From: Phyllostachys edulis
Taxonomy: Eukaryota; Streptophyta; Magnoliopsida; Poales; Poaceae
Assembly: GCA_036346405.1 (NCBI GenBank)
Contig: CM070546.1
Coordinates: forward strand, 98,958,826 to 99,022,825
DNA: 64,000 nt
Direction of reading: 5' to 3'
Numbering within the stretch: position 1 is the stretch's first letter; every line of letters begins with the position of its first letter. A model generated the notes under the pieces. That model ran no database searches. It was not told where the DNA came from and saw nothing but the letters and a program-made list of their open reading frames with translations. Positions 10,647 to 22,463 of this stretch are shown in pieces. The position numbers and the translations under genes were made by a program.

Positions 10647-12746
10647 TTATTTGAATGATAACCCAGGCGACAGACGTGAACTAGATTTAAAATCATCATA
10701 GAAGTTCTCTAAAAACCTAGCTTTCGCATTAGCTCTAGGAACAACAAAAGTGGATGCACGTTTTTGTTTTAATGCATTCAATCTATCCTTTTTCTCTTTC
10801 TTAACACGTCTAAAGCAAAATTCATGCATGTGCCCATCTCTACCACAATAGGTGCAATTATATTTAACATAATTAGATTTCTTTTGAACAGATAAGGTAG
10901 CACCTATAGCATTAGCAGAGAACTTCACACAAAACCAATAGATTTAAACACAGTTTGTTTTGGCTCAGATTTTACTTCAAATTTTTCAAGTTCAAGAAGC
11001 TTAACAACCTTAGGAGGATGATTCTTGGCAAGCTCAATAAAATTAAATCCTAGACCTTGACTTTTAACACTCACTTTTGACTTGTCTAGGATCATATTCA
11101 AATTTTTCTTAACAAAAGAAAATCTCTCTAAAGTGTCCTTAAGATACTCATTTTCTTTAGCTAGAGTGGGACAAGTTGTGCACTTGACAGATTCATTCAC
11201 AATTTCCATAGAAGCACTAGACTGAGCCAACCTTTCTTTTTCAGCAAAGTCATTAAGTTGTTTAGTCAAGGCTTCTATCTCAATTGAAGTTTAGGACAGT
11301 TAGAGCAAGAAGCTATCTCATGATAAAGCATCTGTTGAATTGTTTCCTGAGAAGTATTAAGTCTAGCTTCAAGCAATTCACAATTAGAGCAAGTTTTAGT
11401 TTGAGCATTTGACACACTTGACTCTAAACAAGTAGAACTAGACTTGAGCTTTTCAATTTCATCATATGCAAGTTTTAACTTTTTATCACAAGAGTCATGT
11501 TCTAGTCTTAACTCATCAAATTTAGTATGTTTCTTTATTTTCTTTTTATACTTTTTGAGCTCATCTGTCAACCTAAGCACAACACGAGATAAATCTGTAT
11601 AAGAGGGTTTTACCTCATCAGGATCACTGTAGAGATCATCATAGTTCAGCTCCTCACTGCTCGACATAAAACACATCCCTGTGAAATCCACCTCCTTTGC
11701 CTTCTTGCCATTGTCCTCATCGCCGCTTCTAGAATCAACATCACTTAATTCAATCTCATCAAGTGCTGAGAGTACCTTTTTGACTGCCTTACGATAATTG
11801 TACTTCTTGCTTGAGTCAATCTTAGATTTAGAGCGACGAGTTGGTACTTTGTCATCTTTGACCTCCTTACTCCTCAGTTTGGGACAATTCATCTTCATGT
11901 GGTTTAGCTCACCACATTCATAGAATCTAATTGGACCACCTCTCCGCATTGATCTGATGTTGTTAATTGGCTTGGTCACCCTATTGGAGACGCAGTACAA
12001 AATTTGCTCTTCCGGAATCTCCTCTAATTGTTCATCTGTGGAAGAAGACAAAGTAGACACAAGACAAGAACTTCAAGAAGTAGCCTTTGCATGGGGTTAG
12101 TTACAAGTGCTAAAGGTGAAGATATATCAAGATGGCACGACTTCCATCTCATAGGTTTTCAATCTAGAGTAGAGATCATCCATGGTTAAAGTATCTAAAT
12201 CGATAGTTTAATTGATAGTTGTGACAACCATCAACCACTCGTAACCTAAAGATCTCAATATCTTAGTTGCATTATCTTCATCAGTTGGAATAACACCAAC
12301 ACCACGCAAACTACTTAGTATCTTTTCAAAGCGAGCAAAAGATCATCAATAGATTCACCGGACTTCATAGAAAAATCGAATACTCTTTTGATAAAGATTC
12401 TTACGAACTTTCTTAATTTTAGTGGTTCCTTCATGACAATCACAAAGAGTCTTCCATATTAAATGGACAGAGCTAATATGAGCTACACGATCAAACTCTT
12501 TGTGAGAGATTCCTTGAAACAACAAGTACGAGCTTGAGCATTCAGATCAACATCAGCTTTATTTAAATTTGTAACAGTAGCAGGAACCACATAAGGGCTA
12601 GAAACCTTATTCCAGACATCACTACCTTGAGCCTCAATGTAAGCTTGCATACGACACTTCCAAAACGCAAAATCAGTACCATCTAACATGGGGGGGAACG
12701 ATTCACATACCTCTCTGATGCCATAGCAACCTTGCTCTGATACCAC
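10647..12746 (-). pseudogene. Sirevirus gag (broken)
   Basis: A long gag read in several minus-strand frames. The N-terminus (12483-12746) has the copia gag signature PPMLDGTDFAFWKCRMQAY. The middle (11275-12060) has a zinc knuckle with its first cysteine changed to Phe (FYECGELNHMKMNCPK), then an acidic, lysine-rich, likely coiled-coil region. A second knuckle, CTYCGRDGHMHEFC, is intact at 10800-10850. Unusually long gag proteins with coiled coils are typical of Sireviruses. Frameshifts at about 12070-12480, 11270 and 10925 break it. Gag would form the particle shell. Protease, integrase and RT should follow but do not. Confidence 0.82.
12734..12745 (-). other. Sirevirus primer binding site
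   Basis: Plus GCTCTGATACCA is the exact complement of TGGTATCAGAGC (initiator-Met tRNA), two bases from the LTR edge. Confidence 0.88.
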
Positions 12747-12747
12747 T

Positions 12748-14223
12748 TATAGGATCGTTAATGACAATCAGAGGGGGGTGAATGATTGTAATCCCTAGCG
12801 GAAGCTTTTTCCTCAAATCTATTGTCTTCTGCTTTTCAACCTGCTAATACAGTAAGAACAAAAAGCAAGAAGACAGCAAACAATCTTCTCGGTGCTGTAG
12901 CAATATGTTTGTCTATTGTAGCTTAGCTAGGCACTGTAGCAAATAGTGCCGATTGCTGCACCTACAACACATGTTACTGTAGCAAGATTAAAGAAAGAAG
13001 ATTCTGCCTTCTTTTATTTGCAACGAACAGCAACCGGCTATGCATGCGATTCTAGCGAATTAAAGAACAAAGATTCTGCCTTCATTTATTTGCTCCGAAC
13101 GGCAATGCGCAAATCAGAGAACGACCTCACCGTGTCGACCGACACACATGGCAAAACTCGCATGCGAATGAAGGATGCATGTTGCTATTTCCACTCGGGC
13201 AGGTGCGGCGGTCCAAGAAAAACGCATGCGGATCGAGGAAGGAAAACAAAGACGATGATGGACGCGCCGCCACCACTAATCACCAAAAGTCATAGCCGCA
13301 CACATAATTCTGTCTTTTGTAGCTACAGCCGCAGGCCCTCCTTCTCTGTTTTTTCTACAAAACCCTAAAACACACGCACAAGAACTCACAGTGCAGAACA
13401 AGATCGCTCACATGAAGCAATTTTACCTCACGGGAATCCCGCCGATCAGATTGCAATAAAAAGCCTGCACTAGCAATAAATCAAATCCATGCATCAAATT
13501 CTCCACAGCAACCTAGCACATACGCATCAAACTCTCCATGGCATCAAAAACCGGCAGCCAAAACCAGCCCCCATCAATCTTCTTTTATTAACTTAATGCA
13601 GGACATGTTTCTTGTGCGGCGCCAGAGAGCTCCTGTACCTCCGTCCAAAAGCCCATGGCCGCTACTCCTTCTACTGCACCACGTCAAGCCTCCAGGAGCC
13701 ACTGGCTATATATATTTCACAACTCATATACGTATACATGAGCAATAAACCTAGAATCCCTAACAGGCCTTCTAGCGTTTGCACATAAACACCCACGTAT
13801 GGCCCACTAAACTCCTAGGGCCCAATACGTGGGCTTTTACACCAGATTACAAAACCAATTTTGGACACCCCAAAATCGTCACGTGTCGTAGCCTCCGGAC
13901 CGCACCTCCGTAGCTCTAACACGCATTATCCATCTTTGATCTCCACGCACCCCAACTCGAGCTCGACCATCTCCTCCAGCATCCTCGACCCTTTGGACCA
14001 TGACTTTGCACCAAGCCATCTCCCGGTCACCGCCGTAGACCATGATCACCTCCGAGTTACCCTACACATGCAAAGACCAAAACATATCTTTTCCTAGCAC
14101 AAGTTCTTCCCAACTTGACCAATATTAGTCCACACACACCACACGTCTCAAATAACATTAGTACCCAACATTGTCAATTATTCATCAACTAAAATAAACT
14201 AGACCTAGCCACATGGTCTAACA
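12748..14223 (-). repeat. Sirevirus 5' LTR (about 1.48 kb)
   Basis: Bounded by TATAGGATCG beside the PBS (family end is usually ..CCTACA on the minus strand, here CCTATA) and by ..GGTCTAACA at 14223. Its last 185 bases match the 3' LTR at 8925. The short ORF at 12946-13368 has no recognisable domain. Confidence 0.82.
13707..13714 (-). promoter_or_regulatory. Sirevirus LTR TATA box
   Basis: TATATATA in the context GAAATATATATAGCC on the minus strand, upstream of the expected transcript start. Motif and position only. Confidence 0.5.
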
Positions 14224-15285
14224 CAAGGCCTTTACAATGCCCTACCCAACGCAACCCCATCTGCTAGGTTTCGCTACCGAAGGTGTTTTCCTAATGCAAT
14301 ATAGTTGTGCCACCCTTTGGGGCCCCATCCTTCGGGTTGTTGTCAGCTAAGGCCATAGTGCATGCCACCCTCTGTTGCCCCGTTTTGCGGCGTAGTGGTT
14401 TCCTAATGTATTATAGCCTTGCCACCCCAGAGTTGTTGTCAACTATGACTATAATACATGTCACATGAGCGGGATGATAAAGCAACGCTAAGGTGAACAA
14501 ATTAATCAGACAAGTTGTACCCATTATAGACTTGTGGTTGCACTATTTTTACACAATATGTCATCACAAGAACTCGATCCTTTACTGACTCGGGCGGTAC
14601 TTCCCCATACTCACTCTATCGTGCTCACCCCAGCACCCACCACGCTTTTCAGCCACTCGAGTCGAAATCTATTTTTTGTTTTGTTTTATTTTATTTTGAA
14701 ATACCTTTCTAGTCAACATACTAGTCATGCTCCCACCTCGACTACTCAATCTCTTTTTCAAATGTTTTAATGATGTTGGGGCAATTTACCGCCCACATGT
14801 CAATGTCACTATGCAAAGCTAAGCATGGCCCCTAAGTGTGAATTTAGTAGCTATCGGTATTCCATTAATCTAGGGTGACAAAGGTTAATGTCCAAGTTCA
14901 AGGATTGAAAATTTATACACAATTTTTAGTTAGGATATTAACTATAAACTAAAGCAACATACATGTGTAAAACATAGCAATGCAATTTCATAATTGAAAA
15001 ACAATATAAATTGCATTAAAACTTAGGAGCAAAATGATCAAGTGTTGACTCGCCTTACTCAATGCTTTGATAATCTTGGTCTCGGCCTCATCCTTGCCGG
15101 GGCGCTGTTCCATCATGGCTTCAGATTCTAACTATGCAAAGTATGATTGAACCCAAGAATGTCTGATAGCATTCAAATGAAATCCAATAAATCCAAAGAC
15201 ATTCAAACAAACGAAAGTAAACAAATCTAGGCACGTTTGAAGAAGAATACAATTCAAACAAAACTAAACATATCTATCGGCATCT

Positions 15286-15450
15286 TGAAGGAAGGGAGTA
15301 CTCCAGATGAAACCAAAACATACTCATCTAGAGTTGATAAAGGAAATACTTCAGACGAAGTACATCCAGAGAAAGTTGATGAAGGAAATACTTCAGATGA
15401 AATGAAGTACATCCAGTGATAGTTGACATGAAGGAAATACTTCAGACCAA
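15286..15450. repeat. Imperfect tandem repeat, about 45 bp
   Basis: GGAAATACTTCAGA recurs three times, plus a diverged GGGAGTACTCCAGA, spaced about 42-50 bases. Each is followed by GAAGTACATCCAG- or GTTGA-type sequence. Four diverged copies. Confidence 0.7.
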
Positions 15451-15477
15451 AGTAGATAAACCTAAACTCTATTCGTT

Positions 15478-15566
15478 TGGTATAGTGGTAAGGTTTTGGG
15501 TTGACAGTCAGACTTAGAGTCAAGTGTCCGCTTGATCCGGAGTGAGGGCGAGAGGGATCGAGCCCT
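15478..15566 (+). other. Possible tRNA-derived SINE head (A and B boxes)
   Basis: TGGTATAGTGGTAAGG resembles a pol III A box and GGGATCGAGCCC, about 60 bases on, resembles a B box. There is no complete tRNA fold. I could not define an end or a target duplication, so this is a weak call. Confidence 0.25.
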
Positions 15567-18096
15567 CGGAAAGTCCGCTAGTGTAGAAAGTTATGAATCC
15601 AACGGAGAGGGAGAGAATGTTCGTAGGAATATTCCTTAATGGTTACCTAGATGGGAGAGATCACTTTGCTAGGTAGGATTCTCTGATCCACTTTCGGATA
15701 ACAGATCGCACTTCCACAAGGAGTGAATGGCGATGGGTGATAGCTAGAGCCTATAAGAGGTTGTTTGGTGGTTGAGCTACCATCACCCACTTGGGAACAT
15801 CTCATTGCTACTCACACACGTGCCTAGCTAATCTAATGGTTTCTTTAGTTATTAATTCCTATCTATCGAGAAAGTTCCATGAAAGTCAGGTGAGACTTAT
15901 ATATAGATTCGAGGTTCGTACTGGGTAAACATAAGTCTCACCGACACGTGGGGTATAGTTTACTTAATGATTTATTTTATGATTTGATATTTATCAAGGA
16001 AGTTCAATGAGCCTTAGCTAGAACTTCCAAGTGTTGGCTAGACATCAGCCTTATAACTTGATCAGGGTTTATCTGCGGGTTGGCTTTCATCCGGGAGGTG
16101 ATCCTTACTAAGTCTTGTCTCACTACCTACTGGCTTGGCATATACTAAAGTAAGCCTATCATACTAGGTTGGTCCTTAACTACAGCACATGCTAATGATT
16201 ACTTCATGCTAAGTAGATAATTATACTACAAGACCTATGGGCTCTTATATACTAGTCCTCGTGTAGCAGTCAACCCTATCATTTTGGTTACTATAACTAG
16301 CATGAAGCTAGATCATAGCCACCGCTAACCTTCATTAGGGTTTACCACTACTACACCTTACTTGGCATCGTAAGGTAGTTAACCTTATGTTAAGGGATCC
16401 TAGGGTTGCCGCCTAGGGTTCGGATACACATGAAAGAATGAAGATTGTATTAAAAAAATTCAAATGAACTCCAAAATTGATGTTTACTAGTCGATTGGGT
16501 AGGGTTTGAATTTAGATGAATTTAGAAATAAGAATTATTGAATTTGGATTTAAAACAAGAAAGAACGGGCTCTCATAAATTTTTAATCCAAATAAATCCC
16601 TGAAATAAACAAAGGAGAGATGACACTCTCTCACTGACAGGTGGGCCCTTGCATTTCATTTCTTTCATTTATTTTCTTTAAGGAAAATAGTCATAGTCAA
16701 TGGCAGGTGGGGCTCGGTTGTCATGGACTTGGTCCATGGCAATAGTGCATGGACCATGGTCCATGTAGCACTATGTTGGTCTATGGCTTGGTCTACACTG
16801 TGCACTTAAAGGAATGGGGCCCACATGTCATAGACTCAGCACGTGACTTATCCTTTAAATATATTCTTCTAATCGCATTGGCCCCACATGTAATACTCAT
16901 CTAGCCCTAATTAATCCCTAACCTAATGGCACCATTATGGCTTTTATGACCAAGCTACAATATGCTACCCCAAATCGACTAGAGCAGAGGTGGCTCGGGC
17001 CAGTTATTGCGGCCTTCGGTCAGCGATCTAGGCCACGGAGGCGGTCGGCAAGGCCAAAAATGGGCCCGGGAGGCCCATGATCTCGTGGGTGGTGGTGGTG
17101 CAGTGCAGTGGCGGCCGACCATGGGGGAGAAGATGGGGCCTCGGGTGGGAGGGGGAGGAAGGTAGGGTGAGCATGAGCACCAAGAGAGCGAGAGGGACCT
17201 ACCGGTGTGGGCGTGTGGGTAGAGGGAGGCTGAGGCGGTTCGACGACGTGGGCCACAGGCGGCGCGGCGAGGTCTTTGTGGCGACAGCGCTGTGAGGAGG
17301 GAGAGAGGGCATGAGAGGTGGGGAATGATTGGCGGAGGTGCTCAAGGCGAGAGCAATCAGAAAGGAGCTCACTGAGCGAGGAGCAGCGGTGGAAACGGCG
17401 GTCTTGGTCGGCGATGGAGAAGGAGAGGTTGTCAGCTCGTTCCTGTGGACAAAAAGAGAAATCAATTGGGGGGAAGATTCCTTGGGATCTCGAACGCATG
17501 GTGATGCGGGTGGCAAGGGGAGGGGTTCATCGGAGAGATAGGGAGGTGACGATGGCGTGGCGACCGAAGATGGAGGTTGTGCTCTTTGGTGCTTGCGCTC
17601 GGTGGAGAAGAAGGGGAGGAGAATGTTAAGGAGGGGTGAAGGGGGGCTCTGGGTGGCCCTAAGAAGTGGGAGGCGAGTTGACCGAGGGTCTGTGCGCGAC
17701 GACGATGACACAATTGCGGTGCGCGGTGTCACGACACTAGGGCAAAGCATGGCATGAGATGGGGAAGCGGCGTCGTGGGTGGCGGCAAAGATGACTATAG
17801 CGGCGAGGCGGTAGCGCGTCTACCGCTCTGTTGGTGATAGGAGTTGCGTGGCACCACAGGCGGCGACGAGACGGAGGCAGTTGTGCAGTGGCGGTGTGGG
17901 GGCGGCAGTAGCCGGGACAAGACGTCGGCATGGCTAAGTGACAGGTGAAGTGCCATCTCCCCTGTGCGCACGCGACGAGCGGCGATGTGGTGCCAGCGGT
18001 CGCCTTGCCACTTGCGGCATGGCACCAGTGAGCCGGGGCTCCGTGTTGACGTGGGAGCGAGGGAGAAGGAAGGGGGTTAGCGTGTGGGATCGGGGA

Positions 18097-18101
18097 AAAG
18101 G
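18097..18101. repeat. Target site duplication AAAGG (left)
   Basis: AAAGG directly precedes the LTR and is repeated exactly at 23460-23464. Confidence 0.9.
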
Positions 18102-19076
18102 TGATGAACCCTAAGGTTCTATTTGTTAGCCCGATCTTTCGATGAGAATGATAAGTCCGGTAGGCGTCGCTCAACCCTCACGATCCTGGCTACGAACACG
18201 CAAGCCTAGCAACCACGCAATCGCTGAACTGATCGACTAGTCGTTATCAACCGTGCACAAATACCCGGTTGACCTGACCACGAAGGTCGATTCCTGCATA
18301 CACCGAAGAAGCACGCAAGAACAAGATAATAAGCAATCTGAAATTGCAAATAGGATTGAAAGATTTAATTGAATTGGGATTCTGAATAAGGATCTTAATT
18401 GGGTGGTCTCGTCGACACACGCAAAAGATACAAGTTGCGATCAAAGCAAACTAAACATAAACAAAATCCGAGGAAAACTAAAGGGGTGTGGCCTCCTTAA
18501 ATAGGGAACGAGGAGCCACAAAACTAACGAACTAGTGAGGTGGTACTAACGGTCGCGGTACTGTTCACATGAACAGTAACCGCGCCCCGGGTGGGCCGCC
18601 GGCAGATGGGCCAAGTTTCAGTATGATTACAAAGCCCGGTTTGGCCTAAACAAGTGATGTGATGCCTTCTTTTGATGATTACGATCAGTCCAGAAGGAGT
18701 TTGGAGGTGAGGCCAGATCCGTTGGAAATAGGACGAAATCAGCTTTCCATCAAGTACTCGTGGACCTCCAACGGACGTCGTATGTGAAAGTTATGGGCGT
18801 TTGAAGTCAGCGCTGTCAAGCTGATTCCGAACTGATCTGCCCAAAATGCATCCAGCTTGAACTCCTGATTGGCACATGCAGAGCACCATGGCATGTACAC
18901 ATAGTACCATGGCATGTGGGCGTGACGTAGCACCATGGCATGTAGGCGTGGCGCGATCCAATTGGGTAATATGGTGTTGCAAAGAGCGAAAGCCCTATTG
19001 GAGAGGATGTTGTTGAAGCAGAGGATGCAGTGCAGTCGAAGCAGTGGTTGCATCCTTAGGGTCGATGTCCTCATCA
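18102..19076 (-). repeat. 3' LTR of gag-protease element
   Basis: 975 bp, starting TGATGAACCCTAAGG and ending ATGTCCTCATCA in plus orientation. It matches 22478-23459 throughout, including three CACCATGGCATG copies (18886-18935). Confidence 0.9.
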
Positions 19077-19834
19077 TCCTCCCTTTCTTGAATTTGAGTC
19101 GTCCCCGACTCATTTGTTTTCTCCAAGTCATCACTCTCCTGCAAAAGGTTAGTAGCAATAGGAGGCAAAGAAACATGCACTTTTTCTAATGGGCACTGAG
19201 TTTCTTCACAAATCATAGTATGACATGCAGATTCATGTTTTTCCATATCAATACAATCAATTTTTGTAGCTAACAGAACATGAGTTTTCAATTTAATTTC
19301 ACTTGGAGCTATAATCTTTTGATCAACTTGTGTCTTCTCCTTACTTGTTCTCTTAGTTCTTTCTAATTCATCCTTTAATATGGCAACAGGAGACATTGGA
19401 ACCAACGTGATTTTCTTTTCTTTATATGTGAAAGTATAATTATTAGATCTACCATGATGTTCAGTATATCTATCATATTGCCAAGGTCTACCTAATAATA
19501 ATGAACATGCTTGCATATGTACGACATCGCAATCAACATAATCAGGATATGATCCAATAGAAAAGTGCACGCGCACAAGTTTAGTCACCTTCAACTTACC
19601 ACAAGAATTGAACCATTGGATGTAGTAAGGATGAGGGTGTTGTGTTGTGGTCAAGCCAAGCTTCTCGACCATGTCTATGCTAGCAAGGTTGTTGCAACTC
19701 CCACCATCAATGATGACCTTACATGAACGTTCCTTGATGACGAACTTGGATTGAAACAAAATATGGCGTTGATTTTGTTCCGCAAGTTCCATTTGGGCAC
19801 TTAGCACACGCTGGACAACTAGACTTTGGTACAT
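18995..19834 (-). CDS. Gypsy-type aspartic protease (retropepsin) ORF
   Basis: A 279-codon open frame. The retropepsin-like region starts with KVIIDGGSCNNLASIDM, where D-G-G-S replaces the usual D-[ST]-G; this variant is common in grass gypsy proteases. A second conserved block is LLLGRPWQYDRYTEHHGRS, followed by a lysine/glutamate-rich tail. It would cleave Gag in the particle. The frame reads through the PPT and ends 82 bases inside the LTR, so the LTR supplies the stop codon. No RT domain follows. The join to the gag frame upstream is shifted, so the true start is not clear. Confidence 0.8.
   Translation of the reverse strand: MYQSLVVQRVLSAQMELAEQNQRHILFQSKFVIKERSCKVIIDGGSCNNLASIDMVEKLGLTTTQHPHPYYIQWFNSCGKLKVTKLVRVHFSIGSYPDYVDCDVVHMQACSLLLGRPWQYDRYTEHHGRSNNYTFTYKEKKITLVPMSPVAILKDELERTKRTSKEKTQVDQKIIAPSEIKLKTHVLLATKIDCIDMEKHESACHTMICEETQCPLEKVHVSLPPIATNLLQESDDLEKTNESGTTQIQEREDDEDIDPKDATTASTALHPLLQQHPLQ
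19077..19089 (-). other. Polypurine tract inside coding sequence
   Basis: Minus AAGAAAGGGAGGA next to the LTR. It is read as codons by the protease ORF, which continues into the LTR. Confidence 0.7.
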
Positions 19835-19920
19835 GTCGGATGCCTCATGGTTTATATGTTCTTCTTGGTTTCATCACCGCATTGTTAGTTGCAACCAACA
19901 CATGTTCTTCCTCAATATCG

Positions 19921-21160
19921 CTAGTGAAGTGTACTCATCATTGTCCTTGATAAGCAAAGCTCACGACTTGGGCAATCGCGCATCAAGTGCCCAAATCCTT
20001 TGCAACTATGTGACATTGTACATCTCTGGATTGCCTGTAGAAGCAATGAAGCACTTTTTGTGGGGCTTGTACTTTTGTTTTTGCTTGCATCGGGGTTATG
20101 TATAGGAGTTGAAGCGGCGGCAGGGGTGCACGGTCGAAGTGGAGGAGGATGCCATGTGATGTTCTTTGCCTTGGCCGACACGCAAAAGTCCTCCAATATT
20201 GCCCCTAGAGCGAGATTATCGACCACAGACTTCTCTCTCATCTTTGCAAGCAAGATGGAATAAGCAGTTGATAGAATCATATTCTTTATAATCTAAAATG
20301 TCCTGAATTTCACGGTTTAAACCTCCCAAAAATCTAGCCATCTTAGCATCTTGAGTTTCTTCTAAACCACAACGCAACAAACCAGTTTGCAATTCTTGAT
20401 AATAGTCTTCTATAGAACTACTACCTTGTCTTAAGTGTTGTAATTTATTAAGCAAATCACGTGAATAATATGAAGGTACAAACCTACGTCTCATTGCTCT
20501 CTTCAAAGCATTCCATGTTCTAGGTATGTCCTAATGAGTACGACCATATTCACTCCACCAAATAGATGCAAAATCTGTGAACTCACTAGTAGCAGCCCTA
20601 ACCTTCTTATTGTCAGGAAATTCATGGCATGCAAATTTTTGGTCCACAACTAACTCCCATGTGAGATAAGCATCAGGATCATATTTACCAGCAAAAGGAG
20701 GTATAGTGAATTTAATTTTACCAAGTGAATTATTATAGTCACGTACCTCACGTGGTGGCTCTCTTCTCATACCTTGTCGATTGAAGCGTCGTTGCCGGTG
20801 ATCACGATCATTGATGGGATTGAAACCACCATCAGACTCCGTATCAGTAACATATGGGTTCGCTTCATCGTCTACCTCATCGGCCCATGAGCGAGCAACG
20901 GATGGGTTACGGCGTGGTTGTGCAACGCCGACAGTGGCGGGGGCGGCAACAGGAGGTGGAGCTCTCTCTAGCTGCTCCACACGTGTAGACAACGCAGCAA
21001 GTTCGTCAGTGGTGCGATCTAGAATCAACTCCATACGCCCTGAATGTTGATCCAGCATGCGAGAAAAGCGCCGCATGATTTCTTTTGTGCGAGGACTGAG
21101 CGGTGCATCTTCCTCATTGTTGGGCCTGCTATGCTCCTCTTGTGACGATGAACCTGCCAT
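19921..21160 (-). pseudogene. Gag of the gag-protease element
   Basis: Starts at MAGSSSQEEH (21160). It has an acidic N-terminal half with an ERAPPP linker, then the capsid-type retrotransposon gag domain with IPPFAGKYDPDAYLTWE, FASIWWSEYG, ALKRAMRRRFVPSYYSRDL and LNKLQHLRQGS. An in-frame TAG after YGRTH (20531-20533) sits where the family reads Gln, a one-base change from CAG. After 20216 the frame shifts. A weak zinc knuckle HSCKGFGHLMRDCPS follows. It makes the particle shell. Confidence 0.82.
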
Positions 21161-21592
21161 TGTTAGTATCAAAGCAAAGAGCAAATCACGGTGTATATGT
21201 CCCTATGAACTACTAGGTTCTAGAGTTTCACAAGTCACTCACACTCAAGTTTATACCCAGTTCTTACAAGTTCTTACCAACGCAAAGAAGGAAGTGGTAC
21301 AACCGTGGTTGGTTCGTGATACTCTCACTTGCGATCAATAACGATTGTGAGGAACGGCACTTTCTTGAGTTAGTAGGGAGTGGAGCTCGGAAGGCTAGTA
21401 TGTAGCAAAAGAATAGCAATTATTCAATTCAGTATGTAAAATTGAAAAGCAGTTAAAAGTACTAGTCACAAGTGCTGGTCCTAGTCTAAACCCAGTCTAG
21501 CTAGAGCAACTCACAAGACGACTAGTAGTAACAGCAGAAGGCCAAACTGAACAATCAATACCAACAAGCAATAGATGAAACGAGGTAGCTCT

Positions 21593-21904
21593 GAATTTTT
21601 TTTCTTCTTTTTCTTCTTCTGTTTTTTTTCCTTTTTTTTTCCCTTCTTCTCTGTTTTTTTTTTCTCAGAAAGCCACCGGGAACCTCAAGGGCGTTTCTTT
21701 CCTGTTGATACAGTAACCAACGCATGCTACAGTAGCCGGCCTCGTGCTACAATAGCAGAAAACGCATGCTGCAGTGCCGATTTCTTTTTTTTAACCGCAG
21801 ATGCTACTGGAACCGGCAAAAATATTACAGAATCTGCTTTTCTTCTTTTTTTTCTGTTTTTCTTTTCTTCTCCTTCTTTTTTTTTTCTCTTTCTTTTCCT
21901 TTAA
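21593..21904. repeat. Pyrimidine tracts in the leader
   Basis: Two long T/C runs (21593-21666 and 21836-21904) flank a segment with GCTACAGTAGC and GCTACAATAGC motifs. On the transcribed minus strand they are A/G runs. The ORFs made of Phe and Ser here are low-complexity artefacts. Confidence 0.8.
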
Positions 21905-22463
21905 AGCTCACGAGTAGTCCTCTTGAAAAAAAAAACCGAACAGCCTTTTAAAGCCTCAAAAAGCAAGAAGCGAACCGATCGTTCTCCAAATAGCGAGGCG
22001 CCTCCACGCGAGAATTCCTCTGATGTGGCGGCGAGAGCTCCAAGGCTTTGGCGACGGCGGCTGGATGAAACCAATCTGTTGCGTGTATTTTTTTTTGTGT
22101 GGGTGCTGTCATCTGTTTTGCCTCGCGATGAAACGCCGAAGAACAGAAACCCAGCTCGATCAACCGCAGCGCACGACTCAAGAGGATGGCGCCGACAGGA
22201 AACGCCGCGGGAGACGCGCGACCAATCTGCTTTTTTTTTTGTACGAAGAAAAGATTAGACGATCGACAAGAAATCCTAAAACTAAACCAATCTAGACAGA
22301 AAACCAGCACAAAGACTCGACGATGCAACGACAATTCAATAACGTAAAACTAAAAAGAACAAATTGCAAAGGCCCAAATTGGCTTGGACGATGAACTAAA
22401 CCTAATTTTTGATTTTTGGCTATATGGACTGTAGGAAAAAAAAATTCTCACCGATGAACTGTA
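21905..22463 (-). other. Leader of gag-protease element
   Basis: Between the tracts and the PBS. ORFs on both strands (21923-22334) overlap each other and show no domain. I read it as untranslated leader. Confidence 0.5.

Larger units (their letters stand above)
8925..14223 (-). mobile_element. Sirevirus-type Ty1/copia element lacking pol
   Basis: A minus-strand element with a partial 3' LTR (8925-9109), PPT (9110-9120), about 1.5 kb of non-coding 3' sequence with extra PPT-like copies, gag (10647-12746), PBS (12734-12745) and 5' LTR (12748-14223). The LTR start TGTTAGACCATGTGG, the PPT AAGGGGGAGAT and the repeated CTCCCCCT tracts fit the Sirevirus lineage. No protease, integrase, RT or RNase H remains between gag and the PPT, so it could only move with help from another element. 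It sits inside a gypsy LTR. Confidence 0.82.
14224..18101 (-). repeat. Gypsy LTR hosting two nested elements, left part
   Basis: It starts with CAAGGCCTTTACAATG, which matches an internal position of the long gypsy LTRs (61708 CACAAGGCCGTTACAATG, 58066). The sequence then follows the LTR layout: AT-rich middle, GTGGGCCC-type section near 16640, then a GC-rich promoter-like section (17000-18090). It is interrupted at 18102 and resumes at 23460. Overlapping GC-rich ORFs at 17020-18174 on both strands look like composition artefacts. Part of 15430-16440 may be a separate insertion. Confidence 0.65.

Noticed and set aside
15478..15566. True tRNA gene
   Set aside because: Box-like motifs only; no cloverleaf or acceptor stem can be formed.
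17020..18174. GC-rich ORFs of 100-183 codons on both strands
   Set aside because: Overlapping frames on both strands in a GC-rich LTR section, Pro/Ser/Arg-rich, no domain. The long frames come from base composition.
21575..21951. Phe/Ser-rich ORFs resembling membrane proteins
   Set aside because: They are translations of T/C tracts in a retrotransposon leader, on the strand opposite to transcription.
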